The notes under the pieces: model-generated | Database searches by the model: none | Told to the model about the DNA's origin: nothing | What the model saw: only the letters and a program-made list of their open reading frames with translations | Shown: one piece after another, positions 17,006-25,109 of the stretch | How the letters are laid out: each line of letters opens with the position of its first letter | How positions within the stretch are numbered: the first letter of the stretch is position 1 | Translations under genes and position numbers: made by a program | Assembly (NCBI RefSeq): GCF_016481275.1 | Contig: NZ_JAEMNW010000004.1 | Coordinates: 558,001 to 622,000, forward strand | Direction: 5' to 3' | From: Antrihabitans auranticaus | Lineage (GTDB): Bacteria; Actinomycetota; Actinomycetes; Mycobacteriales; Mycobacteriaceae | DNA length: 64,000 bases

Positions 17006-17030
17006 ATACCCGATAAAACGATGCACAAAC
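17006..17030 (-). promoter_or_regulatory. Sigma-F-type promoter for the UsfY-like gene
   Basis: On the minus strand GTTT (17030-17027), 15 bases, then GGGTAT (17011-17006). This matches the actinobacterial sigma-F/sigma-B consensus GTTT-N15-17-GGGTA. It lies about 150 bases upstream of the UsfY-like start with no gene between. Confidence 0.65.
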
Positions 17031-17107
17031 GCTGCAACCGGTGTCGCATCTCGTCGCGCGCGGCGACCAACGTTGCCGAGTCGACGTAACTTCGGCAGGG
17101 TGGAGCT

Positions 17108-17572
17108 ATGAGCGAAAACGCAAAGGTCACTGTTGAACGCACCATCGCGGCACCCGTCGACGCCGTTTTCGACGTCCTCTCGAATCCTGAGCGGCACCAG
17201 GCACTCGACGGCTCGGGGTTCATACGGGGGGTGGACCACGCCGACCGGATCCAGAAAGTCGGCGACGTGTTCACGATGAATATGCAAGGCGATCACATGG
17301 GCGGCGAGTACAAAACCGACAACCATGTTTCCGGGTTTGCGAAGGATAAGTTGCTGGCCTGGAAAACCGCGCCGGCAGGTACTCAGCCTCCTGGGTGGGA
17401 GTGGTTGTGGGAGTTGGAGTCTCAGGGGCCCAATGAAACGCTGGTTCGGCACACGTACGACTGGTCGAAGGTGACCGACAAGCAGCTGCTCGAGAAAGTG
17501 AAGTTTCCGCTCGTCACCAAGGATCAGCTGACCGATTCGCTCGGCCGGCTTGCCGCCGCAACTGCCTCCTGA
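17108..17572 (+). CDS. SRPBCC/polyketide cyclase-like protein
   Basis: 154 residues beginning MSENAKVTVERTIAAPVDAV with FDVLSNPERHQALDGSGFI, the classic N-terminal strand and helix of the SRPBCC fold, and a long C-terminal helix. Such single-domain proteins bind hydrophobic ligands and some act as cyclases or hydratases; nothing here fixes the role. Convergent with a DHFR-like gene, with a hairpin in between. Confidence 0.82.
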   Translation: MSENAKVTVERTIAAPVDAVFDVLSNPERHQALDGSGFIRGVDHADRIQKVGDVFTMNMQGDHMGGEYKTDNHVSGFAKDKLLAWKTAPAGTQPPGWEWLWELESQGPNETLVRHTYDWSKVTDKQLLEKVKFPLVTKDQLTDSLGRLAAATAS

Positions 17573-17588
17573 TCGAGCGTGTCTGGGG

Positions 17589-17615
17589 CGGGTCAACCGA
17601 TTGGAAGTTGGCCCG
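17589..17615. terminator. Hairpin between convergent genes
   Basis: CGGGTCAAC and GTTGGCCCG form a nine-pair stem with one G-U/T-G mismatch and a nine-base loop, 17 bases after the SRPBCC stop and before the DHFR-like stop on the other strand. Confidence 0.45.
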
Positions 17616-17655
17616 ACCCAGGTCGGCAGTCCCACGCCGTCGAAGTCGGGTGGAG

Positions 17656-18261
17656 TCAGATGACTCGTCGGTACCGAATGTGAGTTGCCAGGGGAGAGTG
17701 AAGCACCTCGGCGGGTTCGAAGCCGAACGAATCGACCCCATCGAAGGTGCGTTCGCCGGAACCGAGTAGCACGGGCGCGATGTCGAGGGTGAGCTCATCG
17801 ATCACACCGGCGGTCAACGCCTGCCGAACAGTCGATGCCCCACCTGCGATGTCCACGCCCTTGTCGCCCGCCGCCTCGCGCGCCGCTGAATAGGCGGCCG
17901 CGAAGCCGTCGGTGATGAAATGAAATGTCGTTCCCCCGTCCATCTGAATCGGGTCGCGGCCGTGATGGGTCAGCACGAAAACCGGTGCGTGATAAGGCGG
18001 TTCGGCGCCCCACCAGCCAGACCAGTCTTCGTCCCAATCCCCGCGGATCGGTCCGAACATGTTCCGCCCCATCACATACGCACCCCGGGGGCGCATGAGC
18101 CAGTCGTTCGCGATCCTGTCGGCGTCGTTTGCCCGCGGGTCGCCGATGTGCCAGCCGTGTAGCTCCCGCCCCCGCTTGCCCAGGCCCTCCTCCCGGCTCT
18201 GATCCGGACCGGCGACGAAGCCGTCCAGCGAGATCGACATGTGGCAGGTGGTGTCCGACAT
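17656..18261 (-). CDS. Dihydrofolate reductase/RibD C-terminal-family reductase
   Basis: About 201 residues, MSDTTCHMSISLDGFVAGPD at the start, then RGAYVMGRNMFGPIRGDWD, GDKGVDIAGGASTVRQALTA with the nucleotide-binding glycine loop, and LDIAPVLLGSGERTF. GGAGG stands upstream; ATG 18261 gives the best spacing, with 18264 possible. The native substrate is unknown, as for the family in general. A perfect GTTTACA/TGTAAAC palindrome lies about 140 bases upstream. Confidence 0.86.
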   Translation of the reverse strand: MSDTTCHMSISLDGFVAGPDQSREEGLGKRGRELHGWHIGDPRANDADRIANDWLMRPRGAYVMGRNMFGPIRGDWDEDWSGWWGAEPPYHAPVFVLTHHGRDPIQMDGGTTFHFITDGFAAAYSAAREAAGDKGVDIAGGASTVRQALTAGVIDELTLDIAPVLLGSGERTFDGVDSFGFEPAEVLHSPLATHIRYRRVI

Positions 18262-18398
18262 CATGGCCTCCAAGTTGTTGCGACGTGGAACCGGGCGTCC
18301 CGCCGATCAGAGAATCGTCGACCGGTTCGACCAGTTCTACAGCGAGTGCGCGCACACCGCCCCACCGCGGTCTGCCCAGGTATGCCCCGCGTCTGCCT

Positions 18399-18413
18399 GT
18401 TTACATTGTAAAC
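18399..18413. promoter_or_regulatory. TetR-type operator candidate
   Basis: GTTTACATTGTAAAC: arms GTTTACA/TGTAAAC around one base. It lies between the DHFR-like gene (start 18261, minus) and the STAS gene (start 18608, plus). GTTTACA-type palindromes are typical TetR-family operators. The plus frame 18269-18430 (MASKLLRRGTGRPADQRIVD, DRFDQFYSE) faintly resembles the start of a TetR protein, but it runs through the palindrome and I do not annotate it as a gene. Confidence 0.6.
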
Positions 18414-18607
18414 GCGTACGGCTAGGCTAGGTGAATATCGTCTAGGTGAGAATCGCCGCGCTTTCGGGAGCCGCCGCCGCACACCCTGTGCCCCTCACCG
18501 ACCCCATGGGGACCCTGCGTGATCGGCGCCGAACGCGAGGCGCAGATGTCGCGTCGCCGCCGAAGAGCATTTTGGGATCCCTCATAGGTCCCATGAAGGA
18601 GCAACCG

Positions 18608-18961
18608 ATGTCGGTACGGATCGGGCGCGTCAGCGCCAACTCGCTGGATGTGATTGCGCTGCAGGGAGATCTGGACCTGGAGTCTTGCCCGGAAGTGCTG
18701 AAAAAGGTTGGAGACCGTGCACTCGCGGGGCGGCACCTGAAGATCGATTTGTCCGGCGTAGATCTGTTCGGTGCCGCAGCAATGGCATTGGTTCAGACTT
18801 TGCACGATCAAGCTGTTGCCGCGGGCGGGTCGTGCTGCTTGGTGGCGGTTCCGCCGCGAATCATTCGAGTGATGGCGATCGTGGGGTTCGAGGACATAGT
18901 TCCGGTCCGAAACGGGCCCAACGAATCTCCGGAGCCGGCTGTGGACGAGTCGGTTGCCTGA
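18608..18961 (+). CDS. STAS-domain protein (anti-sigma factor antagonist-like)
   Basis: About 117 residues: MSVRIGRVSANSLDVIALQG, DLDLESCPEVLKKV, then LKIDLSGVDLFGAAAMALVQ and a C-terminal VPPRIIRVMAIVGFEDIVPV. This is the SpoIIAA/STAS fold. The position where antagonists carry the phosphorylated Ser/Thr reads DLSGVDLFGAAAM, that is Gly-Ala instead of the usual D-S-S/T, so phosphorylation control is doubtful. The start at 18608 follows AAGGAG. Neighbouring stress genes (UsfY-like, CsbD) suggest a link to sigma-F signalling, by inference. Confidence 0.82.
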   Translation: MSVRIGRVSANSLDVIALQGDLDLESCPEVLKKVGDRALAGRHLKIDLSGVDLFGAAAMALVQTLHDQAVAAGGSCCLVAVPPRIIRVMAIVGFEDIVPVRNGPNESPEPAVDESVA

Positions 18962-19062
18962 AAAGTGACGTAGTCTCGAGCGGTGGCGCTCCGAACAACC
19001 GATGGCAGCGAACGCTTTGTGCGTGGATCGGTGCGGCGCGAACCGAGGGCGGGGGACCGATT

Positions 19063-19797
19063 GTGAGCCGCGGGGCAGTCGAGGACGACAACAGCGATGC
19101 GAGCGCGCAGGGTGCGGAGCGTCGCGCGGGCGCGTTGAGTCGCCGCGTAATTCTCGACGCTGCAACTGAAATGATCGACCAGCAGGGTGTGCAGCAGTTG
19201 ACGATGCGCCGCCTCGGTACATGGTGCGGGGTCGAGGCGATGGCGCTCTACCGGTACGTGTCGGGGCGCGAGGACCTACTTACGGGGGTCGTCGACAATA
19301 TTATCGACACCCTCTACGAGGATCAGCTTGCCAGCCGGGAATCCGAAGACGGTGGATGGCAAGACTATTTGCAGCGGGTTGCGCACGGGGTCCGTCGCAT
19401 CGCGCTCGATCACCCACAGCTGTTTCCAGCGATAGCAACGCGTCCGCCTGAAGCGCCATGGGTTCGTCCGCCATTGCGCAGCCTGAAGTGGATGGAAACC
19501 TTTCTTGCGACCCTGCGTGGCTTCGGATTCGAGCGTGAAGCCGCCGTTGCCGTCTACCGGTCGTTCACGACATTCCTGCTGGGGCAGTTGCTGCTCGAGG
19601 TCGCCGCTCTCGGCGCACCGTTGAGTCCGGCTCAGGATGCGATCGACGGCGGCGCTCCGGCACCGCTGGATCTTCGCAAATATCCGAATCTGCTCGAACT
19701 GGCGCCGATGCTTGCCGAGGATCACTCGCTCGCGGAATTCGAAGAATCGCTGGAAGATCTGCTCGATCGTATTGAATCGAACTTTCCCGCGCCGTAG
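19063..19797 (+). CDS. TetR-family transcriptional regulator
   Basis: About 244 residues from GTG 19063, preceded by GGGGGA. The DNA-binding domain is clear: LSRRVILDAATEMIDQQGVQ, QLTMRRLGTWCGVEAMALYR followed by YVSGREDLLTGVVD. The C-terminal TetR_C domain includes HPQLFPAIATRPPEAPWVRP and FTTFLLGQLLLE. It is a paralogue of the convergent TetR gene at 19849-20538 and of the pseudogene near 7.8 kb, all sharing an unusual GVEAMALYRYV helix-turn-helix. Target unknown. Confidence 0.88.
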   Translation: MSRGAVEDDNSDASAQGAERRAGALSRRVILDAATEMIDQQGVQQLTMRRLGTWCGVEAMALYRYVSGREDLLTGVVDNIIDTLYEDQLASRESEDGGWQDYLQRVAHGVRRIALDHPQLFPAIATRPPEAPWVRPPLRSLKWMETFLATLRGFGFEREAAVAVYRSFTTFLLGQLLLEVAALGAPLSPAQDAIDGGAPAPLDLRKYPNLLELAPMLAEDHSLAEFEESLEDLLDRIESNFPAP

Positions 19798-19848
19798 CGA
19801 GCTCGGCGCATTGTGGAGCGGTGCGGATTTGCGGCGACGCCGGTCGAT

Positions 19849-20538
19849 TCATCGGGTCGAGGTAACGAATTCTTGTTGATCTCGAGTTCGCGACGGCCCG
19901 ATCGTGCCGATCCGCGCGATCAGTTGGGCCAGGTCGTAGTCGAAATCTGCGCTCGCGTTGTCGCGGCTCAGGATCAATTGCAATCGCTCGAGCTGTGCAT
20001 ACCCGTCGAGACCGACGTTGTCGGTGGCTGCGTCTTCGGCAGTGACCTCGAACAGCAACTGGCCGAGCAGGAATGTGCTGAAGGAGCGGTAGGTCGTGGC
20101 CGCAGACTCGTCGTCGAAATGGAACGAAACGAGTGTGTCGAGGAAGGTGTCCAGCCACCGGAGGCTCCGTAGCGGCGGACGAATCCAGGGCGCCCTCGGC
20201 GGACGCGTCGCAATCAACGGAAACACCTGTGGGTGTTCGAGTGCGACGTCTCGGACTTCGCCGGCCACGCGGACCAGGAAATCCTGCCAGCTGTCATCGG
20301 AGTCGCGGTCGTGAAGGTGTGTGGCGTGAAGAGTGTCCATCATCCGGTCGACGATGCCGTTGAGTAGATCGTCGCGGCCTTCGACGTAGCGGTAGAGCGC
20401 CATTGCCTCGACACCGCACGCTGCGCCGAGTCGGCGCATGTTCAGTCTCTGGAGTCCGGCTCGGTCGACCAATTCGATTGCGGTGTCGAGAATTATGTTT
20501 CGACTGAGGCGCTGTCTGTGCCGCGCTGTGTCTCCCAC
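19849..20538 (-). CDS. TetR-family transcriptional regulator
   Basis: 229 residues: MGDTARHRQRLSRNIILDTA, RLNMRRLGAACGVEAMALYR and YVEGRDDLLNGIVDRMMD, then HPQVFPLIATRPPRAPWIRP and FSTFLLGQLLFEVT. Convergent with its paralogue at 19063-19797, only 51 bases apart. It is the closest intact relative of the broken tetR near 7.8 kb; even the first residues (GDTAR) are shared. Its promoter region (20539 on) has no obvious long palindrome. Confidence 0.88.
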   Translation of the reverse strand: MGDTARHRQRLSRNIILDTAIELVDRAGLQRLNMRRLGAACGVEAMALYRYVEGRDDLLNGIVDRMMDTLHATHLHDRDSDDSWQDFLVRVAGEVRDVALEHPQVFPLIATRPPRAPWIRPPLRSLRWLDTFLDTLVSFHFDDESAATTYRSFSTFLLGQLLFEVTAEDAATDNVGLDGYAQLERLQLILSRDNASADFDYDLAQLIARIGTIGPSRTRDQQEFVTSTR

Positions 20539-20823
20539 GGGTACCTCTTCATCACTGGTGTTACTTATCGGCTACCCAGTCGGTGGTTGTGCCAATCAGG
20601 CGAGCTGATCGACCTGCGGGCCGTGTCTGTTTGCTTTACGGCTGCGCGGGCACCCGGACTGTAGGCGACCGCAGCATCCGGAGGTTTCGGTGGCCAAGGC
20701 TTCGCAGATTCAAAAACGTGCCTGCGAAGCCGTCTTCACGTCGGACAGCGCGACCGCAGCGCAGCTGTCGAACAGTCCCTGAACGTTCGAGACGTGAGCT
20801 ACGTCGCGATCTGCACGCAAACG
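20539..20823. other. Gene-free stretch between tetR and csbD
   Basis: No reading frame looks coding here. It holds the tetR promoter on one side; the sigma-F-type promoter of csbD begins at 20824. Confidence 0.5.
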
Positions 20824-20849
20824 GTTTCTCGCGCTGTCCGGTCGGGTAT
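20824..20849 (+). promoter_or_regulatory. Sigma-F-type promoter for csbD
   Basis: GTTT (20824-20827), 16 bases, GGGTAT (20844-20849): a full match to the actinobacterial sigma-F/sigma-B consensus, 39 bases upstream of the csbD start. Confidence 0.78.
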
Positions 20850-20888
20850 CTGAGTGACCGTAAGTACCTCTAACGGAAGGATCAGTTG

Positions 20889-21125
20889 ATGACTGACTCG
20901 AACAGTGGACCGGCCGAAGCCGTCAAGGGCGTTGTCGAAGGCGTCAAGGGCAAGGTCAAGGAAGCTGTCGGTGCCGTCACCGGTCAAGACGACCTGACCC
21001 GAGAGGGCCAAGCGCAGCAAGACAAGGCCGAGAACCAGCGCGAGGCTGCAAAGAAAGAAGCCGAAGCCGAGAGTGCGCGCGCTGCTGCAAAGGTTGACGA
21101 AGAACGGCAACGCGCAAACCAGTAA
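20889..21125 (+). CDS. CsbD-family stress protein
   Basis: 78 residues, highly charged and helical: GPAEAVKGVVEGVKGKVKEA, VGAVTGQDDLTREGQAQQDK, then Ala/Glu/Lys/Gln repeats. CsbD proteins are general-stress proteins of unknown mechanism. The start at 20889 follows AAGGA. A sigma-F-type promoter precedes it and a 12-bp hairpin follows, so it is a single-gene stress unit. A second, shorter CsbD protein is at 29565. Confidence 0.88.
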   Translation: MTDSNSGPAEAVKGVVEGVKGKVKEAVGAVTGQDDLTREGQAQQDKAENQREAAKKEAEAESARAAAKVDEERQRANQ

Positions 21126-21159
21126 ACAGAGATTCGACAGGCAGCACTAAGCCTGGCAC

Positions 21160-21195
21160 GACGGAGGAGCGTCCCACTCGGGGCGCTCCTCCGTC
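21160..21195 (+). terminator. Strong hairpin terminator after csbD
   Basis: GACGGAGGAGCG and CGCTCCTCCGTC form a perfect 12-bp stem with a 12-base loop, 34 bases after the csbD stop. Confidence 0.75.
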
Positions 21196-21278
21196 GGCAT
21201 TCACGACAACACTTGGGCGGAAGAATCATCCCGAGCGCAACTCGCGTCGAGGCATCCGTCTACGGATAGTGTCTGGTG

Positions 21279-23090
21279 ATGCTCCGCTCACTTTCTGTCA
21301 GGGTGCGCACGCTGTTCGTCGTTGTCTTGGCTGCACTGCTCATGTTGTCGCTCGCGGCATGCGGGAGCGATGGAGGATCCGGCTCGTCGACGACGGACCT
21401 GTGTGCGCCGCCAGGCGTCGGCGCATCGTCGGCAGTACCAACGAATCTCGATTCGGCTGCCGCGCAAGCGGGCGAAGATCGATACACGACACCGAACACA
21501 AAGCCCATCGGTGACATCGATGTCACGAAACTCGGCTTGATCACTCCCGGAAAGATCAGCGTCGGAACCCTTTCCGATGCGCCGCCGAGCATTTGCGTCA
21601 ACTCGTCCGGGGTGTTCACGGGGTATGACAATGAGTTATTGAAGGCTGTCGCCGCAAAGCTTGGTCTCGAAATCGAGTTCTCCGGAACAGAATTCGCTGG
21701 GTTGCTTTCGCAGGTTGCGACGCGCCGGTTCGACGTCGGCTCCTCGTCGATCACCACCACCGACGAGCGGCGGAAGACGGTCGGCTTCACCAACGGCTAC
21801 GACTTCGGCTACTTCTCGCTCGTGGCGCCCTCGGGGAGCGCGATCAAGGGGTTCGGCGATCTGAACCCGGACACGAGGATCGGCGTTGTGCAGGGGACTG
21901 TGCAGGACGACTATGTCGTCAACACGCTGAAGCTGGATCCAGTCAAGTTCCCTGATTACAACACTGCCTACGCGAATTTGAAGACAGGCCAAATCGACGC
22001 GTGGGTAGCGCCGTCTCAGCAAGCCGAAGGGGCTATTCAAGCCGGCGATCCAGCGTCGATCGTGCAGAACACATTCAGCCTCAACAACTTTGTCGGATGG
22101 GCTGTCGCAAAAGACAATCCGGCGCTCGTCGATGCGTTGAACTCCGCACTCGACGCTGTGATCGAGGACGGTACATGGGCGAAGCTCTACTCAGATTGGG
22201 TGCCGCGTGAACTGCCCGAGGGCTGGAAGCCGGGGAGCAAGGCAACGGCACTTCCGGATCTGCCCGATTTCGCTGCGCTCGCCGCGGAGCAGCAGCAGGG
22301 TGCTGAAGCCGAAGCGCCCGCAGCGCGGAAGGGCACGTTCGAGCAACTCGGCGATACCTTCTTCGATTGGGAGCTGTATCGCAAGGCGATCCCAGACCTG
22401 TTCAAAACAGGACTTCCCAACACGCTGATTCTGGCGTTGGTATCAGGGGTCCTGGGATCGGTGCTCGGTATGGCACTTGCGGTGGCGGGGATCTCGCGGA
22501 CGCGCTGGCTGCGGTGGCCGGCACGGATTTACACCGATATCTTCCGCGGACTGCCGGCCGTCGTGATCATCTTGATCATCGGACTCGGTTTCGGACCTGT
22601 CGTCGGTGGGCTCACCGGCAACAACCCCTATTGGCTCGGGGCGGTTGCCCTGGCGCTTCTGGCCGCCGCCTACATCGGCGAAATCTTTCGATCGGGCATC
22701 CAGAGCGTCGAGCCCGGCCAACTGGAAGCGGCGCGCGCAATCGGTTTCAGCTACCGGCAGTCGATGAGCCTGGTCGTGATTCCGCAAGGTATCCGGCGCG
22801 TATTGCCCGCGTTGATGAACCAGTTCATCTCGCTGATCAAGGATTCGTCGCTCATCTACTTCCTCGGACTCCTTGCGTCGCAACGCGAACTGTTCGCCGT
22901 CGGGCGAGACCTCAACGCCCAGACGGGTAACCTCTCGCCGCTAGTTGCAGCGGGGTTGTTCTATCTCGCATTGACGATCCCGTTGACGCACCTGGTGAAC
23001 TACATCGACAAACGGCTGCGGACCGGAAAGAAAGACACATCGGGCACCCTGGATCCGCTCGAACAGGCCATCGTCGTGGAGAGGGGATAG
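21279..23090 (+). CDS. Polar amino-acid ABC transporter, fused binding protein and permease
   Basis: 603 residues. A lipoprotein signal (LLMLSLAACGSD lipobox) leads a family 3 solute-binding domain (LGLITPGKISVGTLSDAPPS, VFTGYDNELLKAVAAKLGLE, TRRFDVGSSSITTTDERRK) to about residue 310. A linker then joins a HisM/GlnP-type permease with about five helices and the EAA loop GFSYRQSMSLVVIPQGIRRV. The fusion ties substrate capture to the channel. It forms an operon with the ATPase 3 bases downstream. The substrate is probably glutamine, glutamate or another polar amino acid, by family. Confidence 0.9.
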   Translation: MLRSLSVRVRTLFVVVLAALLMLSLAACGSDGGSGSSTTDLCAPPGVGASSAVPTNLDSAAAQAGEDRYTTPNTKPIGDIDVTKLGLITPGKISVGTLSDAPPSICVNSSGVFTGYDNELLKAVAAKLGLEIEFSGTEFAGLLSQVATRRFDVGSSSITTTDERRKTVGFTNGYDFGYFSLVAPSGSAIKGFGDLNPDTRIGVVQGTVQDDYVVNTLKLDPVKFPDYNTAYANLKTGQIDAWVAPSQQAEGAIQAGDPASIVQNTFSLNNFVGWAVAKDNPALVDALNSALDAVIEDGTWAKLYSDWVPRELPEGWKPGSKATALPDLPDFAALAAEQQQGAEAEAPAARKGTFEQLGDTFFDWELYRKAIPDLFKTGLPNTLILALVSGVLGSVLGMALAVAGISRTRWLRWPARIYTDIFRGLPAVVIILIIGLGFGPVVGGLTGNNPYWLGAVALALLAAAYIGEIFRSGIQSVEPGQLEAARAIGFSYRQSMSLVVIPQGIRRVLPALMNQFISLIKDSSLIYFLGLLASQRELFAVGRDLNAQTGNLSPLVAAGLFYLALTIPLTHLVNYIDKRLRTGKKDTSGTLDPLEQAIVVERG

Positions 23091-23093
23091 GCG

Positions 23094-23849
23094 GTGAGTA
23101 CACAGGCGGTGGCCACTCAGAACGCACCGGTGTCGTTGACCGGTACGAACATTCATCTCTCGTTCGGCACCAACAAGGTGTTGCGGGGGGTCGACATCCA
23201 CGTCGACGCAGGCAAGACGACAACAGTGATCGGACCATCGGGGTCGGGTAAGTCGACACTGCTGCGTGCGCTGAATCGATTGCACGAGCCAGAGCAGGGC
23301 GACATCCTGATCGACGGAAAGTCTGTACTGAAGGACAATCCAGACAAGCTGCGCCAGCGCATTGGAATGGTGTTCCAGCAATTCAACTTGTTTCCGCACA
23401 AGACGGTCGCTGAGAACGTCGCACTCGGCCCGCGGAAATTGCTGGGGCTCAGCAAGGACGCCGCGCGTGCGCTGGCGGTAGAACAACTCGAGGCAGTCGG
23501 TCTTGGCGCTAAGTCGGATTCGCGGCCGGGAAATCTTTCCGGTGGGCAGCAGCAGCGCGTGGCGATTGCGCGCGCCCTCGCGATGAAGCCGGAGATCATC
23601 TTCTTCGACGAGGCGACCTCTGCGCTGGATCCCGAACTCGTGAAGGGCGTCCTGTCATTGATGGCGGACCTCGCATCCGGGGGGATGTCGATGATCGTCG
23701 TGACCCACGAAATGGGTTTCGCGCGGTCGGTGTCCGACACCGTGGTCTTCATGGATCACGGGCAGGTCGTCGAGGCCGGTTCCCCGTCAGCGCTTTTCGA
23801 GAACGCCGAGACGGACCGGTTGCGCCAATTCCTCGCCCAGGTGTTGTGA
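23094..23849 (+). CDS. Polar amino-acid ABC transporter ATP-binding protein
   Basis: 251 residues. Walker A GPSGSGKST, Q-loop MVFQQFNLFPHKTVAENV, signature LSGGQQQRVAIARALA, Walker B IIFFDEATSALDPE, and H-switch VVTHEMGFA. It belongs to the GlnQ/HisP group. GTG start, three bases after the stop of the fused binding protein-permease, so they form one importer. Convergent with a GNAT gene. Confidence 0.93.
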   Translation: MSTQAVATQNAPVSLTGTNIHLSFGTNKVLRGVDIHVDAGKTTTVIGPSGSGKSTLLRALNRLHEPEQGDILIDGKSVLKDNPDKLRQRIGMVFQQFNLFPHKTVAENVALGPRKLLGLSKDAARALAVEQLEAVGLGAKSDSRPGNLSGGQQQRVAIARALAMKPEIIFFDEATSALDPELVKGVLSLMADLASGGMSMIVVTHEMGFARSVSDTVVFMDHGQVVEAGSPSALFENAETDRLRQFLAQVL

Positions 23850-23889
23850 CAGCGGACCCGGACGGCGAGGACGCGACCACGCCGTGGGG

Positions 23890-24342
23890 TCAGAGTTCGC
23901 GACTGAAGATCACGCGTTCCAACCCGGGACCGTCGTAGTCCGGAATCGGTTCGCTGACCGAAAAACCGACGCTGCGATGGAATGCGATCGACACCTCGTT
24001 GAGCGGTGACGTGATGGCGCGGACTGTCGTGCAACCGGCGCCCCGCGCCGCGGCGAAGAATTGGTTGTACAGGTCGTGCGCAAGTCCGGCACGTCGGTGT
24101 TCTGGTGCGACGCCGGTGAAATGGATGTACGCGTGGTCCGGCACCGAGGGCGAATGGAATCCCACGACGAACCCGGCGAGCGCTCCTCCCGGTTCTTCGG
24201 CGATCAGGCTCGTCGCGAAGAAATGGTCGAGGAACAACCGTTGCACCATGTGCGCGACAGGCCAGCCCCACCATTCGTCGATAACGGCATTGATCCGTTC
24301 GAAATCGGCGGGCTGCGCCTGCCGGATCGTGATCGCGCTCAT
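23890..24342 (-). CDS. GNAT-family N-acetyltransferase
   Basis: 150 residues: MSAITIRQAQPADFERINAV start, then FTGVAPEHRRAGLAHDLYNQ with the acetyl-CoA pyrophosphate-binding loop (HRRAGLA), and LNEVSIAFHRSVGFSV with the NxxxxxF(Y)xxxGF segment. The acceptor cannot be predicted. Last before the convergent ABC transporter; the DHFR-like gene lies upstream on the same strand after a 46-base gap. Confidence 0.85.
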   Translation of the reverse strand: MSAITIRQAQPADFERINAVIDEWWGWPVAHMVQRLFLDHFFATSLIAEEPGGALAGFVVGFHSPSVPDHAYIHFTGVAPEHRRAGLAHDLYNQFFAAARGAGCTTVRAITSPLNEVSIAFHRSVGFSVSEPIPDYDGPGLERVIFSREL

Positions 24343-24388
24343 CCGTCGATCGTAAACACCACTGCCGCACGGCAGTGTGCAAAGCAGC

Positions 24389-24988
24389 TCAGTAGAGCAC
24401 CTCGTAGGTGAGGTGGGTGGCGCGGTTGCCGCGCCGGATCGTGGGGTTCTCCAGCCGCACCGGCTTTGTGGTGAGGTTGGCGAAGTATGGCTTGCCGGAG
24501 CCGAGGAGGTACGGCACGAGATCGACGGTGATCACATCGAGCAGGCCGGCGTCGAGTGCTTGCTGGGCGATGGTCGTGCTCGCGATGACGACGTCTCTGT
24601 CGCCTGCGATCTCCTTGGCTTTTGCGATCGCTGCCTCGATGCCGTCGGTGACGAATGTGAACGGCGCGTCCGGATGCGGCCATTCCTCGGCGGTCGGCAC
24701 GTTGTGGGTGACCACGACCACGGGAACGCCGATCGGATGGGAGCCTCCCCAGCCATTGGTCAGGTCGAAGAGCGCGCGCCCGGTGACGAGCGCGCCGATC
24801 CCGGCCATCACGTTAGTCATGTGCTCGGCGTCCTCGGCGGACTGCTTGAAGTCGACGTCTGCGTTGGCAGTCTCTGTGACTACCGGACCGGCCGTGTACC
24901 ACTCGAAGAGTTGCTCGACGCTGCCGTCGGCGTCCTCGATGAATCCATCCAACGACATCGACATGTTGGAGAACACGCGTCCCATCAT
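24389..24988 (-). CDS. Dihydrofolate reductase/RibD C-terminal-family reductase
   Basis: 199 residues. MGRVFSNMSMSLDGFIEDAD, ALVTGRALFDLTNGWGGSHP, then AGDRDVVIASTTIAQQALDA, where the usual G-G-A/G nucleotide loop is replaced by IASTTIAQ, and VDLVPYLLGSGKPYF. The altered loop may change cofactor binding. It is one of four members in this window; possibly in an operon with the GNAT gene downstream. Confidence 0.86.
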   Translation of the reverse strand: MMGRVFSNMSMSLDGFIEDADGSVEQLFEWYTAGPVVTETANADVDFKQSAEDAEHMTNVMAGIGALVTGRALFDLTNGWGGSHPIGVPVVVVTHNVPTAEEWPHPDAPFTFVTDGIEAAIAKAKEIAGDRDVVIASTTIAQQALDAGLLDVITVDLVPYLLGSGKPYFANLTTKPVRLENPTIRRGNRATHLTYEVLY

Positions 24989-25109
24989 CTGATCCTCTCG
25001 TAGGCGATCGCTCTTTTGCGATCTTCACCTATGGGTCGGAGGCGGCAGGAGAACTTCGACATGGACCGATCCGGTGTGCCGGCCGTCAGTGAAGTCGACT
25101 GAAAGTTCT

